Shown here piece by piece: positions 23,326 to 30,201 of a stretch of DNA of 44,843 nt; position 1 is the first letter of the stretch, and every line of letters starts with the position of its first letter. The notes below the pieces were generated by a model. That model did no database searches, was not told the origin of the DNA, and saw nothing but the letters and a program-made list of their open reading frames with translations. A program made the position numbers and the translations under genes. Source of the DNA: a virus; IMG/VR virus record IMGVR_UViG_3300042876_000717, positions 1 through 44,843 of that record. The stretch is one strand, 5' to 3'.

Positions 23326-23368
23326 GGAAGGAGCCACAACCACCGAATCCCGAAGGAGGGAAAGAACC

Positions 23369-23569
23369 ATGAGTGATGAACGAACGATTTGGATTAAGGC
23401 ACTGGAGTTAGGAGTCAATTTCCTAGGGGCGGGCGGAACGTTTCCCGAAGGCGTGCAACTCCCAACAAGCGGATCTGATCTTGACGACGAAGACTTGGAT
23501 TCCTTGCGAATCTCCGATGTAAAGAAAGCCGCTAATGCCTTCATGGAAATCATTAAAGAAGTTCCTTAG
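23369..23569 (+). CDS. Lone plus-strand acidic small protein
   Basis: 66 residues from ATG 23369, with AAGGAGG nine bases upstream. Reads MSDERTIWIKALELGVNFLG then an acidic segment (GSDLDDEDLDSLRISDVKKAA). It is flanked on both sides by leftward early genes and has its own promoter, so it is probably expressed from the prophage as a moron. The strong acidity could suit a DNA mimic, but this is speculation. Confidence 0.6.
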   Translation: MSDERTIWIKALELGVNFLGAGGTFPEGVQLPTSGSDLDDEDLDSLRISDVKKAANAFMEIIKEVP

Positions 23570-23727
23570 CCCTTCGGCCTCTTGGTGATCTTGAGGACGA
23601 TTATCTCCACGGCCTCAAGTTCGCCCTTGCGTCCTATGAATGCGGTCGTCCCCTTTTCGATAAAAACGACGTCATAACCGGCTCTGCAAAGTGCAAGAGC
23701 TAAAGCGTTGTAGTCCTTCCGATCCAT
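23566..23727 (-). CDS. Hypothetical 53-residue protein
   Basis: ATG 23727 is chosen because AAGGAGG lies five bases upstream; an upstream ATG at 23757 overlaps the previous stop and cannot be excluded. The sequence (DRKDYNALALALCRAGYDVV...) looks like a small alpha/beta fold. Its 3' end overlaps the convergent plus-strand gene by four bases. Confidence 0.55.
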   Translation of the reverse strand: MDRKDYNALALALCRAGYDVVFIEKGTTAFIGRKGELEAVEIIVLKITKRPKG

Positions 23728-23753
23728 ACCTTCCTCCTTCTCTTTCTTCGCGA

Positions 23754-24017
23754 TCATGCTTGCGCCTTCGCTTCGGCGTTGGCCTCATCCAAGGCCTTGT
23801 CCGCCCGCTCCCGGGCTGCGTTTAATTCGCCTTTCCGTTGGTTCATGTATTCAAGGTGGTCCGTTATCAAATACCTGGCCATCTCAAGGATCTTGAATCC
23901 GTCGTCAGCTAGGCCCGTATCGCCATGATCTATGCCGACCTCGATCATCTTTTCGCTCAGATCGACCATGTCGGCCGCTATTCGGTAGATCGTTGATTCG
24001 GGGGCTATATTGCTCAT
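23754..24017 (-). CDS. Helical hypothetical protein
   Basis: 87 residues, almost entirely predicted helix, ending in an Ala/Glu/Arg-rich coiled-coil-like tail (ERADKALDEANAEAKAQA). Four-base overlap with the upstream gene. No family recognised. Confidence 0.6.
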   Translation of the reverse strand: MSNIAPESTIYRIAADMVDLSEKMIEVGIDHGDTGLADDGFKILEMARYLITDHLEYMNQRKGELNAARERADKALDEANAEAKAQA

Positions 24018-24481
24018 GCCGCTCCCCTAGCCGCATCCGACGCGATAGCCCGGATTTTCTCCGCTACCGGCCCGAGTTTATTCGCCGCTTCCTCTGCCGT
24101 CGCCTTCGGCTCTTCGATGGCCGGAGGGTCCGGGAGGAACCCGAGGGCGCGCTGAACCTGCGCCGGGGTGATGGTCCGGTCAGCGGCCATGATCCGGAGC
24201 TCGCGGAGTTGTGATGCGGGCGGCAGCTTCGGCTGTAAGATGATGACGCGGGGCAGGGCTTCCTTCGTCGCGTTGTCCCGGTAGAGAGCTGCGGCCTCGG
24301 GCCCCATCCCTTCGGCGATGATGGCCAGGGTTTCCTCTAGGCTCCAATCGGCGGGAGCCATAGGCGAGCTTGCGGAAAGTTTTTCCGCAACTACGGCATT
24401 TTTTTCCGCAAGGTCTTTCACCCATCCTCGGACGGCCCGGTCAGTTCTTGCTACGGATTCGGCAATCTGCTTGGTGGTCAT
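24014..24481 (-). CDS. Putative HTH regulatory protein of the early operon
   Basis: 155 residues. The N terminus (TTKQIAESVARTDRAVRGWVKD) is a helix-turn-helix; the block WSLEETLAIIAEGMGPEAAALYRDNA recalls N-terminal regions of some phage anti-repressor-like proteins. The Ala/Pro-rich C terminus is probably flexible. It is the second gene behind the leftward early promoter and overlaps both neighbours by four bases, so an anti-repressor or early activator role is plausible but not shown. Confidence 0.5.
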   Translation of the reverse strand: MTTKQIAESVARTDRAVRGWVKDLAEKNAVVAEKLSASSPMAPADWSLEETLAIIAEGMGPEAAALYRDNATKEALPRVIILQPKLPPASQLRELRIMAADRTITPAQVQRALGFLPDPPAIEEPKATAEEAANKLGPVAEKIRAIASDAARGAA

Positions 24482-24663
24482 GCCGCGCCTTCAATCTTCC
24501 GGGGCCTTAAAATCAAGTCCCCTTCGGTATCCTGGAATAGGTCAACGGCATCCCCGGCGTTGATTCCATGGTCTTCCATCCATGCTTTTGGGATCGAAAG
24601 AGAGAAGCCGCGCTTTCCTTTCTGCCCGATTCGATAGGTTTTGATCCGAACCAGATTATCCAA
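24478..24663 (-). CDS. AbrB/MazE-like DNA-binding protein, first leftward early gene
   Basis: About 61 residues from a TTG at 24663 with GGAGG four bases upstream; a longer frame to 24684 would start inside the operator palindrome. The product (IKTYRIGQKGKRGFSLSIP, then AWMEDHGINAGDAVDLF and GDLILRP) has the swapped-hairpin AbrB pattern of small DNA-binding dimers and antitoxins. No toxin gene sits beside it, so it is more likely a Cro-like early regulator than an antitoxin. Confidence 0.65.
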   Translation of the reverse strand: MDNLVRIKTYRIGQKGKRGFSLSIPKAWMEDHGINAGDAVDLFQDTEGDLILRPRKIEGAA

Positions 24664-24676
24664 AGCCCCTCCAGTT

Positions 24677-24747
24677 GTCGGCAATTGCCGACCGATAGGG
24701 CCATCTTAGTCTAACCTTGCCGACTTGTCAAGACTTTTCGTCGGCAA
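24677..24747. promoter_or_regulatory. Lysis-lysogeny control region: leftward promoter and four operator half-sites
   Basis: The leftward promoter is near consensus: -35 TTGACA (24726-24731), 17 bp, -10 TAAGAT (24703-24708). The half-site TTGCCGAC or its complement occurs four times: 24677-24684 and 24685-24692, forming the perfect palindrome GTCGGCAATTGCCGAC, then 24717-24724 and 24740-24747. One half-site lies in the promoter spacer, one beyond the -35, and the palindrome in the early leader. The repressor-like gene at 24767 is the likely binder. Confidence 0.8.
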
Positions 24748-24766
24748 ATGACGATATTTAGGCTAC

Positions 24767-25174
24767 ATGGACTTCATGGGAGGAATTCGGAAACTACTAG
24801 CGGTTCGGGGAGACTCTCCGGCCAATCTCATTGAAAAGACAAAATATCCTAGGGCAAGAGTTTATTCTTGGTTTGACCAGAAAAGGAAAAGCATACCGAA
24901 CGTTCACGACGCCATTGGGATTGCCTATGCGTACGGAGTAACCGTAGAAGAAATTGCCGACGGTGACCACGGCCGCGACTACGTCATCGACTGGGCCGGC
25001 CGCCACGGCGCGAAATGGAAACCACCGTCCAGGATCGCCGAGATCGTCTCCGATCTGGAATACGTCAACGACGATTTCCTGAGAATAATGGCGATGACCG
25101 TTAAATCGGCTGCAGATCTCGAGAGAAGCAAAGGACAATTAGCGGCGGAATCAAAACCCCAGGCGTATGGCTAG
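24767..25174 (+). CDS. Phage repressor (HTH, CI-like)
   Basis: 135 residues. The N-terminal 65 residues form an HTH domain (GGIRKLLAVRGDSPANLIEK ... ARVYSWF ... YGVTVEEIADG) of the XRE/phage-repressor kind; residues 70-135 are helical and may form dimers. No Ser-Lys autoprotease region of LexA/CI type is present, so induction would need another route. The gene is divergent from the early leftward promoter across the operators. There is no ribosome site before ATG 24767 and a weak -10 (TATTTA) lies about seven bases away, so the message may be leaderless, as for lambda cI. Confidence 0.75.
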   Translation: MDFMGGIRKLLAVRGDSPANLIEKTKYPRARVYSWFDQKRKSIPNVHDAIGIAYAYGVTVEEIADGDHGRDYVIDWAGRHGAKWKPPSRIAEIVSDLEYVNDDFLRIMAMTVKSAADLERSKGQLAAESKPQAYG

Positions 25175-25186
25175 AAAATAATTTGA

Positions 25187-25214
25187 TTGACTTCCATGAA
25201 AAACGTTGTAAAAT
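25187..25214 (+). promoter_or_regulatory. Promoter of the AT-rich cargo genes
   Basis: TTGACT (25187-25192), a 16-bp spacer and TAAAAT (25209-25214) form a good sigma70 promoter on the plus strand. No operator-like repeat overlaps it, fitting constitutive lysogenic expression of the lipoprotein and P63C genes. The leader 25215-25330 is AT-rich with no ORF. Confidence 0.65.
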
Positions 25215-25330
25215 GAGCCTCGCAGGTGCGTCTAAAAATTGGGGAGAATGTAAAATCCTGCAATTCATAATTAAAAATAATTGGATGCCGACCGCGCGGC
25301 CGACTATGAATAATTGAAAACGGGGAAATG

Positions 25331-25849
25331 ATGAAAAAGATAATAGCTGCTCTCTTTATCGTCGCGTCGTTAACGTCCTGCCTTTCAGTAGAGAATACTC
25401 CTCCGCCTAATTTTACTTCGACAATTACATCTGAAAATGATACCGGTCTTGCCGAGATCGCCATAACCACAGAATGGCAGAGTAAGTCATTCTTTGCCTG
25501 GGCTGAAGGTATATCTGGATTTGAACTTAATGTTAAAAATAATTCTGATAAGATTATTAAATTGGTATGGGAAAGTTCTTCTCTATCCTATAACGGCAAT
25601 TCCTACACCCCGTTCATTACTGGGCAGAAATATATAGAAGCTTCGAGACCTATGAATGCTACAGTTATTCCAGCCAAGGGTAACTTCAATATAGATTTAT
25701 TTTCTTCTGGACAACCGTATTATAGTTGCGGAACCTATGGATCTGGATGGATGATGAATCCCATCAATTCACCAAGTGTTATAATTTTATTATGTATTCA
25801 ATCCGGGACAGCTGAGGATTACTATACAATTACGGTTACAAAACAATAA
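25331..25849 (+). CDS. Putative lipoprotein (lysogenic conversion cargo)
   Basis: 172 residues; ATG 25331 is preferred over the adjacent ATG 25328 by spacing to GGGG. Residues 1-17 (MKKIIAALFIVASLTSC) are a lipoprotein signal peptide with lipobox LTSC, Cys17 being lipidated. The mature part is beta-rich with a hydrophobic C-terminal strand region. Base composition is much more AT-rich than the phage, indicating recent acquisition. Surface exclusion or host-envelope alteration would be typical; the actual function is unknown. Confidence 0.75.
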   Translation: MKKIIAALFIVASLTSCLSVENTPPPNFTSTITSENDTGLAEIAITTEWQSKSFFAWAEGISGFELNVKNNSDKIIKLVWESSSLSYNGNSYTPFITGQKYIEASRPMNATVIPAKGNFNIDLFSSGQPYYSCGTYGSGWMMNPINSPSVIILLCIQSGTAEDYYTITVTKQ

Positions 25850-25872
25850 TTTTATAAATGGAGCGTAAACCA

Positions 25873-26775
25873 ATGCCGAATAAAGTCCTTCGCTCAACCC
25901 ACATGGGTACGTTGAAAATCGGAGACATCGAACTGGGGTGCTATGTCCTTGAGGATAAGCAAAGAGTATTCAGCGCCAGTGATTTCATTTCAATTTTCAA
26001 CTTACAATCCGGGAATTTAGAACCGAAACATAATACCACAATTTTGAAGCGTTTCCTTGAAAAAATCAGGCTTAATTCTATTATTACTAATGATTTAGAA
26101 AGCCCACAAATTAAGCCGATTCAATTTGTAGTTGAGGGCGGACGAGGATCTCCGATAAATGGATATATGGCTGAACTATTGCCCGAGATTTGTAATGCGA
26201 TTTTGAAGATGCAGACAGAGAATTGGCTTCCCATTGAGATGCGAGAGGCTGCGCGCCGCAGCCGGAAGCTATTGAACAGCTTCGCCAAGGTCGGCGTGAT
26301 CGCTTTAATCGATGAGGCCACCGGGTATCAAGAGGTCAGGGATAAAGATGCGCTCCAGAAAATACTTGATAAGTATCTTCGCAAAGAATGGGCAGAATGG
26401 GCAAAGAGATTCCCGGATGAATTCTATAAAGAATTGTTTCGGCTTAAGGGCTGGGAATGGCGCGGGATGAAGGTGAACCGTCCGAGCGTGGTAGGGACCT
26501 ACACAAAGGATATAGTCTATAAAAGGTTGGCGCCTGGAATTCTTGAAGAGCTTGAAAGTAGAAATCCACTTCTAGAAAGTGGACAGAGAAAAGTCAGACA
26601 TCATCAATGGCTAACTGATGATGTTGGCCATCCAGCGCTTACTCAACATATCTATGGAGTCACCGTCCTTATGAAATCGTGCATTGACTGGTCGCAATTC
26701 AATAGAGCTTTAACAAGAGTATATCCAATGATCGGTGAACAAAAATGGCTTGAACTTGAAGAGAACGAGGCATAA
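25873..26775 (+). CDS. P63C-domain protein
   Basis: About 300 residues from ATG 25873 (GGAG nine bases upstream); ATG 25858 is also open. The C-terminal 170 residues match the P63C pattern: IDEATGYQEVRDKDALQ, WAKRFPDEFYKELFRLKGW, RPSVVGTYTKDIVYKRLAPG and HHQWLTDDVGHPALTQH. P63C proteins occur in phages and defence islands and their activity is not established. The first 125 residues are an unassigned region. It follows the lipoprotein gene in the same AT-rich block and ends at a terminator. Confidence 0.8.
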   Translation: MPNKVLRSTHMGTLKIGDIELGCYVLEDKQRVFSASDFISIFNLQSGNLEPKHNTTILKRFLEKIRLNSIITNDLESPQIKPIQFVVEGGRGSPINGYMAELLPEICNAILKMQTENWLPIEMREAARRSRKLLNSFAKVGVIALIDEATGYQEVRDKDALQKILDKYLRKEWAEWAKRFPDEFYKELFRLKGWEWRGMKVNRPSVVGTYTKDIVYKRLAPGILEELESRNPLLESGQRKVRHHQWLTDDVGHPALTQHIYGVTVLMKSCIDWSQFNRALTRVYPMIGEQKWLELEENEA

Positions 26776-26812
26776 AAAAATAAAGGCCTCCGGATAAACC
26801 GAAAAGCCTTTA
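26774..26812 (-). terminator. Terminator of the integrase transcript (possibly bidirectional)
   Basis: Arms 26781-26787 (TAAAGGC) and 26806-26812 (GCCTTTA) pair perfectly with an inner CGG/CCG pairing. Read leftward it is followed by seven T (26774-26780), giving a terminator for int; the A run before it makes weak function in the other direction possible. It also touches the stop codon of the P63C gene. Confidence 0.75.
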
Positions 26813-26891
26813 CCGACCGGGAATTCCCAATCCGATAATAATCTACCACGCTGTTCGTATTTTTGCAAGAATATTCGTACCTATTTGATTT

Positions 26892-28160
26892 TTAAGGCTT
26901 CCCCTTCGTCTTTTTCTCTATCGCCTTCGTAATCTTATTGATCGCGTCTTGTGGGGTATGGAGATAGCCCTTCGTCGTCTTCAGGTCAGAATGCCCGAGC
27001 AGTTCCTGGATGTATCGAAGCTGAACGCCTTGGGCCTCCAGGACCGACGCAAGCGAATGGCGGGCCGAGTGTGGGGTGATCTTGCGGCCATTGAGATCGA
27101 TCCCCGCAGCCTTTACCCATCGTCGAAACATCGAGGCGAACATGCGCGGGGACGGCTGGCTACCGTCGGCGTAGGCTAAAGCAAATTCGTGCTTTCCGTG
27201 GGTCTTCCAAAGCGCGCGGAGGGCGGATTGGAAGATGTCGGGGAAGGGAGCGTCCCTGAGCTTGTGGTGCTTTGGGTCTCCGAGCTCGCGGAACCCAGGA
27301 GAGTCGAAACGCTTCCAGGCATGGCGGACGTGGATCGTCTGGGCCTTCCAGTCGAGATCGTCAGGCTGGAGCCCGAAAAGTTCCGATCGACGAAGGCCTG
27401 CCCAGAACATCCCCGCGGCGACGGCGCGTTCCATCTCATCCGCGAGGATCCCGGGGGCGAAGAGCTTGGCCACCTCCGCTTCCTCAAGCCCGGTCCTGGT
27501 CCGTCGCTGCGTCGCCTTCGGGCGCTCGATGGATCGGAACGGATCCACCCATCGAGGGTGACCCATCTGGTATTCGCGGAAGGTCATCCGGATGAAGGAG
27601 AAGACGGCTTCGAAGGCGCGCGTCCCGGCCATAGTTCTCCCCCGCTTCGCCTTCCCGGCCGTAGCGCCCTTCTTTGGCCGGCCGGTCAGGACGGGGTGAA
27701 GCGCAATCCGGCCCAGGGCCGCGAGGATGTCGTCCTGGGAGATCTCGGACATGGCGAAGCCGAGGATAGGGTCGCCCTCGAGGTGGACTGCGAAGATGTT
27801 GCGGTAGTTGGCGAGGGTGCTAGGGGAATAGGGTCTGTTGGCGGCGACCAGGCGCGCGGCCCGCGGCGACGTATCGGCCTCCAGGAATAGCCGGATCCAG
27901 GCGCCGACCGTGGATCCACCTCCGGGCGCCGTCCCCGCGTTGCGCCGTAGATACTCAATAAGCGCGAGAGCGCCGCGGCGGGCCTGCCCCTCGGACGTCG
28001 GCCGACGGAATTGCGCGAGCTCCACCGGGAACCGAACGAACCCCCGGCGGTCCCATGCGGCCCAGGCTTCCCGCGGCAGCCCCGTCGCGCGTGTGAGCGT
28101 GATCTGCCAGGTGCCGTTGTCGGGCCGGCGGCGGATCGTGTAGGGCGACGGGATGCGCAT
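26892..28160 (-). CDS. int: Tyrosine integrase
   Basis: 422 residues from ATG 28160 (AGGA upstream); the frame is open to 28211. The catalytic domain carries the first Arg in AGLRRSELFGL, the His-x-x-Arg box SARHSLAS, then LLGHSDLKTTKGY with the conserved His and the nucleophile Tyr. A SAM-like core-binding domain (about residues 95-200) precedes it, and the N terminus is an AP2-like or arm-binding region. It recombines attP with a host tRNA-Arg gene; attP lies about 100 bp upstream of its start. Confidence 0.95.
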   Translation of the reverse strand: MRIPSPYTIRRRPDNGTWQITLTRATGLPREAWAAWDRRGFVRFPVELAQFRRPTSEGQARRGALALIEYLRRNAGTAPGGGSTVGAWIRLFLEADTSPRAARLVAANRPYSPSTLANYRNIFAVHLEGDPILGFAMSEISQDDILAALGRIALHPVLTGRPKKGATAGKAKRGRTMAGTRAFEAVFSFIRMTFREYQMGHPRWVDPFRSIERPKATQRRTRTGLEEAEVAKLFAPGILADEMERAVAAGMFWAGLRRSELFGLQPDDLDWKAQTIHVRHAWKRFDSPGFRELGDPKHHKLRDAPFPDIFQSALRALWKTHGKHEFALAYADGSQPSPRMFASMFRRWVKAAGIDLNGRKITPHSARHSLASVLEAQGVQLRYIQELLGHSDLKTTKGYLHTPQDAINKITKAIEKKTKGKP

Positions 28161-28261
28161 TCCGGAATTCCTGCACTTTCCCGGGTACATCGTCAACCCG
28201 GCCGCGCTCAATCCGGCCCGTTTCTAGCTCTATTTCTTTTATGGGCCGTTATTTACGAAAC

Positions 28262-28307
28262 GCGACCAGAGGGGCTCGAACCCCCGACCTGCTGCTTAGA
28301 AGGCAGA
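28262..28307 (-). other. attP: attP core: 3' half of tRNA-Arg(UCU)
   Basis: On the minus strand the sequence runs from the 5' anticodon stem through loop CTTCTAA (anticodon TCT), stem GCAGC, T-arm GGGGG-TTCGAGC-CCCTC and acceptor strand TGGTCGC. The 5' half of the tRNA (D-arm and acceptor 5' strand) is absent. Such fragments restore the host tRNA 3' end on integration. Core length must be at least part of these 46 bases. Confidence 0.85.
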
Positions 28308-28332
28308 CCAGTAGGAACTGATCCAATTCTTT

Positions 28333-28345
28333 TATATACCGGTAT
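28333..28345. promoter_or_regulatory. TATATACC-GGTAT palindrome near attP
   Basis: TATATACCGGTAT contains the perfect palindrome ATACCGGTAT and resembles the operator TATATACC-A-GGTATATA at 15826-15842. It lies about 26 bp from the attP core. It could be a second site for the RHH regulator or an arm site for integrase or excisionase. Confidence 0.4.
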
Positions 28346-28416
28346 TTGTTTTCTAGCGAACGATTTATAAGCCCACTATCCCGCGCTCAATTCGAGCTTT
28401 TCGCTCACTGTGCACG

Positions 28417-28617
28417 CTATTCCTGCACTATTCCGGGTACAATTTCAAGGCCTCGGCCTAGACTGGTTTCGACCAATATTCCTTCGGCTAGGCCGTTGAT
28501 GAGACGGTCGAATGCGGCGACGGCCGGCGCTCCGCGAAGGTCAACCATGATTATGCCGGCCCCCAGGTCGGCGCTAAGGATACGCCCTAGGCGGTCGGCG
28601 CGCTGAAAGTAGATCAT
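28417..28617 (-). CDS. Possible small hypothetical protein
   Basis: 66 residues (MIYFQRADRLGRILSADLGA...). The composition is protein-like, but the ribosome site is weak (AGGA two bases before the ATG) and no neighbour overlaps it. It lies between attP and the plus-strand operon promoter. The alternative is that 28346-28690 is noncoding att-arm DNA. Confidence 0.35.
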   Translation of the reverse strand: MIYFQRADRLGRILSADLGAGIIMVDLRGAPAVAAFDRLINGLAEGILVETSLGRGLEIVPGIVQE

Positions 28618-28694
28618 ATCCTAGTATCGCCCGAAATACCCCGGGAGCTTCAATCACCTCGGAAAAATATTTTCATTTTTCTACCGATACCCCC

Positions 28695-28724
28695 TTGACA
28701 ACTTAGGGCCATTGGCCCTATACT
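28695..28724 (+). promoter_or_regulatory. Strong rightward promoter with 17-bp palindromic operator
   Basis: TTGACA (28695-28700), an 18-bp spacer and TATACT (28719-28724). A perfect palindrome TAGGGCCA-T-TGGCCCTA (28704-28720) fills the spacer and enters the -10, so bound protein would block transcription. The HTH protein encoded third in the operon (29343-29591) is the likely autorepressor. Confidence 0.75.
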
Positions 28725-28777
28725 TTAAACATCAGCCGGCCGTAGGGCATGGCTACCCCTCCCGCAAGGAGACGAAA

Positions 28778-29089
28778 ATGCAGAGCTACCTGATCGTGAT
28801 CCCGACCACCGTTTTCAACCGGATCGCCCCGACCGCCGTGGTCGACGCCATCCGCGCCGATGTTAAGGCCGCATTGGCCAAGGCTTTCGGCGGCTATACC
28901 GAGGTCGTCGGGACCGGCGGTTACCTGGCCGATTCTGGCGAGAGGATCGAGGAGAGGGTCTACCTGATCGAGGCCTGCTACGAAACCCCGGACGATGAGC
29001 TGATCGAGCGGCTTGCCGGCCGGATCAAGGCCGAGCTCAGCCAGGAGTCGGTCATGATCAAGAAGGACGGGGCGGCCCGCTTCTTCTAA
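28778..29089 (+). CDS. First gene of small plus-strand operon, hypothetical
   Basis: 103 residues from ATG 28778, with AAGGAG six bases upstream. It looks like a ferredoxin-like alpha/beta fold: MQSYLIVIPTTVFNRIAPTA, a Gly-rich GYTEVVGTGGYLADSGERIE loop, strand VYLIEACYE, helix and strand SVMIKKDGAARFF. No family recognised. Being first after a strong regulated promoter and before an HTH gene, it sits where anti-CRISPR genes usually lie; that is layout only. Confidence 0.65.
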   Translation: MQSYLIVIPTTVFNRIAPTAVVDAIRADVKAALAKAFGGYTEVVGTGGYLADSGERIEERVYLIEACYETPDDELIERLAGRIKAELSQESVMIKKDGAARFF

Positions 29090-29096
29090 CCGACCC

Positions 29097-29120
29097 GGGG
29101 CCCCGAAGGGGGCCCCTTTT
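29097..29120 (+). terminator. Hairpin terminator/attenuator inside the plus-strand operon
   Basis: GGGGCCCC (29097-29104), loop GAAG and GGGGCCCC (29109-29116) form an eight-pair GC stem followed by TTTT. The T run is short, so it may only lower expression of the downstream regulator genes relative to the first gene. Confidence 0.6.
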
Positions 29121-29137
29121 CCCCCAAGGAGGGATAT

Positions 29138-29350
29138 ATGCGTATCGTAATACGATCGAGCAGCCATGGCGAGCGGATCCCCGCGGATGTGGTAGACGAG
29201 AAGAAGAAGGAAGCGCGGCGCCGGATCCTCGCGGCCGGGTTCCAGTACCTAGAATTCCCGGCGACCCTCGGGTCATTCGATACCGGAGGCCAGGAGATCC
29301 AGGAGGACGTCACCGTGATCGAGTCCATGGTGGAGCAGACCTATGCCTAG
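29138..29350 (+). CDS. Second gene of small plus-strand operon, hypothetical
   Basis: 70 residues from ATG 29138, with AAGGAGG five bases upstream. Starts MRIVIRSSSHGERIPADVVD and has a charged helix with DEKKKEARRR, then a predicted strand/loop. Its stop overlaps the HTH gene start. Unknown; a small antagonist of host defence is possible by position. Confidence 0.6.
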   Translation: MRIVIRSSSHGERIPADVVDEKKKEARRRILAAGFQYLEFPATLGSFDTGGQEIQEDVTVIESMVEQTYA

Positions 29351-29591
29351 CGTACCCGGTCCCGTTGAGCTGCGCGCATGGATAAGCGAGAAGGGCCTAA
29401 CCGTCGCTCAAGCCGGGAGGTTCGCCGGAGTCGAGGCGCGGGCCGCGCGCCGCTGGACGAGCCCCCCGGACTCCGCGTCATTCCGGGCAATACCTTGGAG
29501 CGCCTGGGCTCTTCTGCGACTCATGACGAAGGATGCGACGCTGAAAGAAATCCAGGCGGAAGTCGAGAAAGGCGGAGATCATGACGTGTAG
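29343..29591 (+). CDS. HTH regulator of the small operon (Aca/Cro-like)
   Basis: 82 residues. HTH sequence ELRAWISEKGLTVAQAGRFA then GVEARAARRWTSPPDS and the IPWSAWALLRLM ending, a pattern found in small phage HTH proteins including anti-CRISPR-associated regulators. The palindrome in the promoter at 28704-28720 is a fitting dimer site. It overlaps its neighbours on both sides by 8-11 bases. Confidence 0.65.
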   Translation: MPSVPGPVELRAWISEKGLTVAQAGRFAGVEARAARRWTSPPDSASFRAIPWSAWALLRLMTKDATLKEIQAEVEKGGDHDV

Positions 29592-29787
29592 GGCTTGTGG
29601 ATATGGCGATGGGCAGAATGAAACTCAAGAATTCATAGAGGTCGTCGGCCTCGAAGATGGGCCTTTCTACGTGGCTGGAAACATAGAAGGCATAACTAAA
29701 AGGAAGGGGATTCCAGTCAAGGCTTTTGCTTGCCCATTATGCGGGACAGTGAGAATTGATCGTACCCTTCATCGATCAACGCCCTAG
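29581..29787 (+). CDS. Zinc-ribbon protein, last gene of the plus-strand operon
   Basis: 68 residues. CRAC at 3-6 and CPLC near residue 51 make two Cys-x2-Cys knuckles flanking a beta-rich centre (EFIEVVGLEDGPFYVAGN). A small zinc ribbon of unknown role. Its 3' end overlaps the convergent lysis gene by 12 bases. Confidence 0.65.
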   Translation: MTCRACGYGDGQNETQEFIEVVGLEDGPFYVAGNIEGITKRKGIPVKAFACPLCGTVRIDRTLHRSTP

Positions 29788-30201
29788 AGTCATCCCCGCC
29801 CAGGCCCCGAAGATGAAGGCCCCCGCCGTGAAAACGGCCGCGCCCACAGCGCCCCAGATCATGCCGTCCTCGAGCATCCGCGCCCGCTTCTCGGCCGCTG
29901 TCGCCCGATCGGTCATGATGCCGAGGGCGGATCCGGTCCAGTCAAGGCGCACCTGCAGGACAGCTTTCTCGCCCTCCTTCTGCGCTACGGCAGCCTGGAC
30001 GGCCAAGGGTACGGCGACGTCGACCGCGGTTTCGGCGGACGTCTGGATCCCCGCGTCAAATTCAGCCTGGGTGTACAGCTTTTCGGGCGGCGTCGATGCC
30101 GGCTTGGACGCCGGCACGCTTGGCGGCGTCGATCCTTGCGCGAGTATCGGCGTCGAGATCGTGCAGGACATCATTAGGATTGCGAGCCATAGTACTTTCA
30201 A
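29776..30201 (-). CDS. Exported membrane protein of the lysis region (possible outer-spanin role)
   Basis: About 141 residues from TTG 30201, chosen because AAGGAGG lies six bases upstream; a longer frame reaches 30267. Residues 1-23 are a signal peptide with LMMSC, which could be a weak lipobox. A proline-rich stretch (GSTPPSVPASKPASTPPEKL) follows, then a helical region and a C-terminal glycine-rich transmembrane helix. It overlaps the upstream gene out of frame by 140 bases, as Rz and Rz1 do. The proline-rich start fits an outer spanin but the C-terminal helix does not. Confidence 0.5.
   Translation of the reverse strand: MKVLWLAILMMSCTISTPILAQGSTPPSVPASKPASTPPEKLYTQAEFDAGIQTSAETAVDVAVPLAVQAAVAQKEGEKAVLQVRLDWTGSALGIMTDRATAAEKRARMLEDGMIWGAVGAAVFTAGAFIFGAWAGMTLGR

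Noticed and set aside
24478-24663. AbrB-like gene as the antitoxin of a toxin-antitoxin pair
   Set aside because: The next gene downstream is an HTH protein and no toxin family is seen on either side; the control-region position fits an early regulator better.
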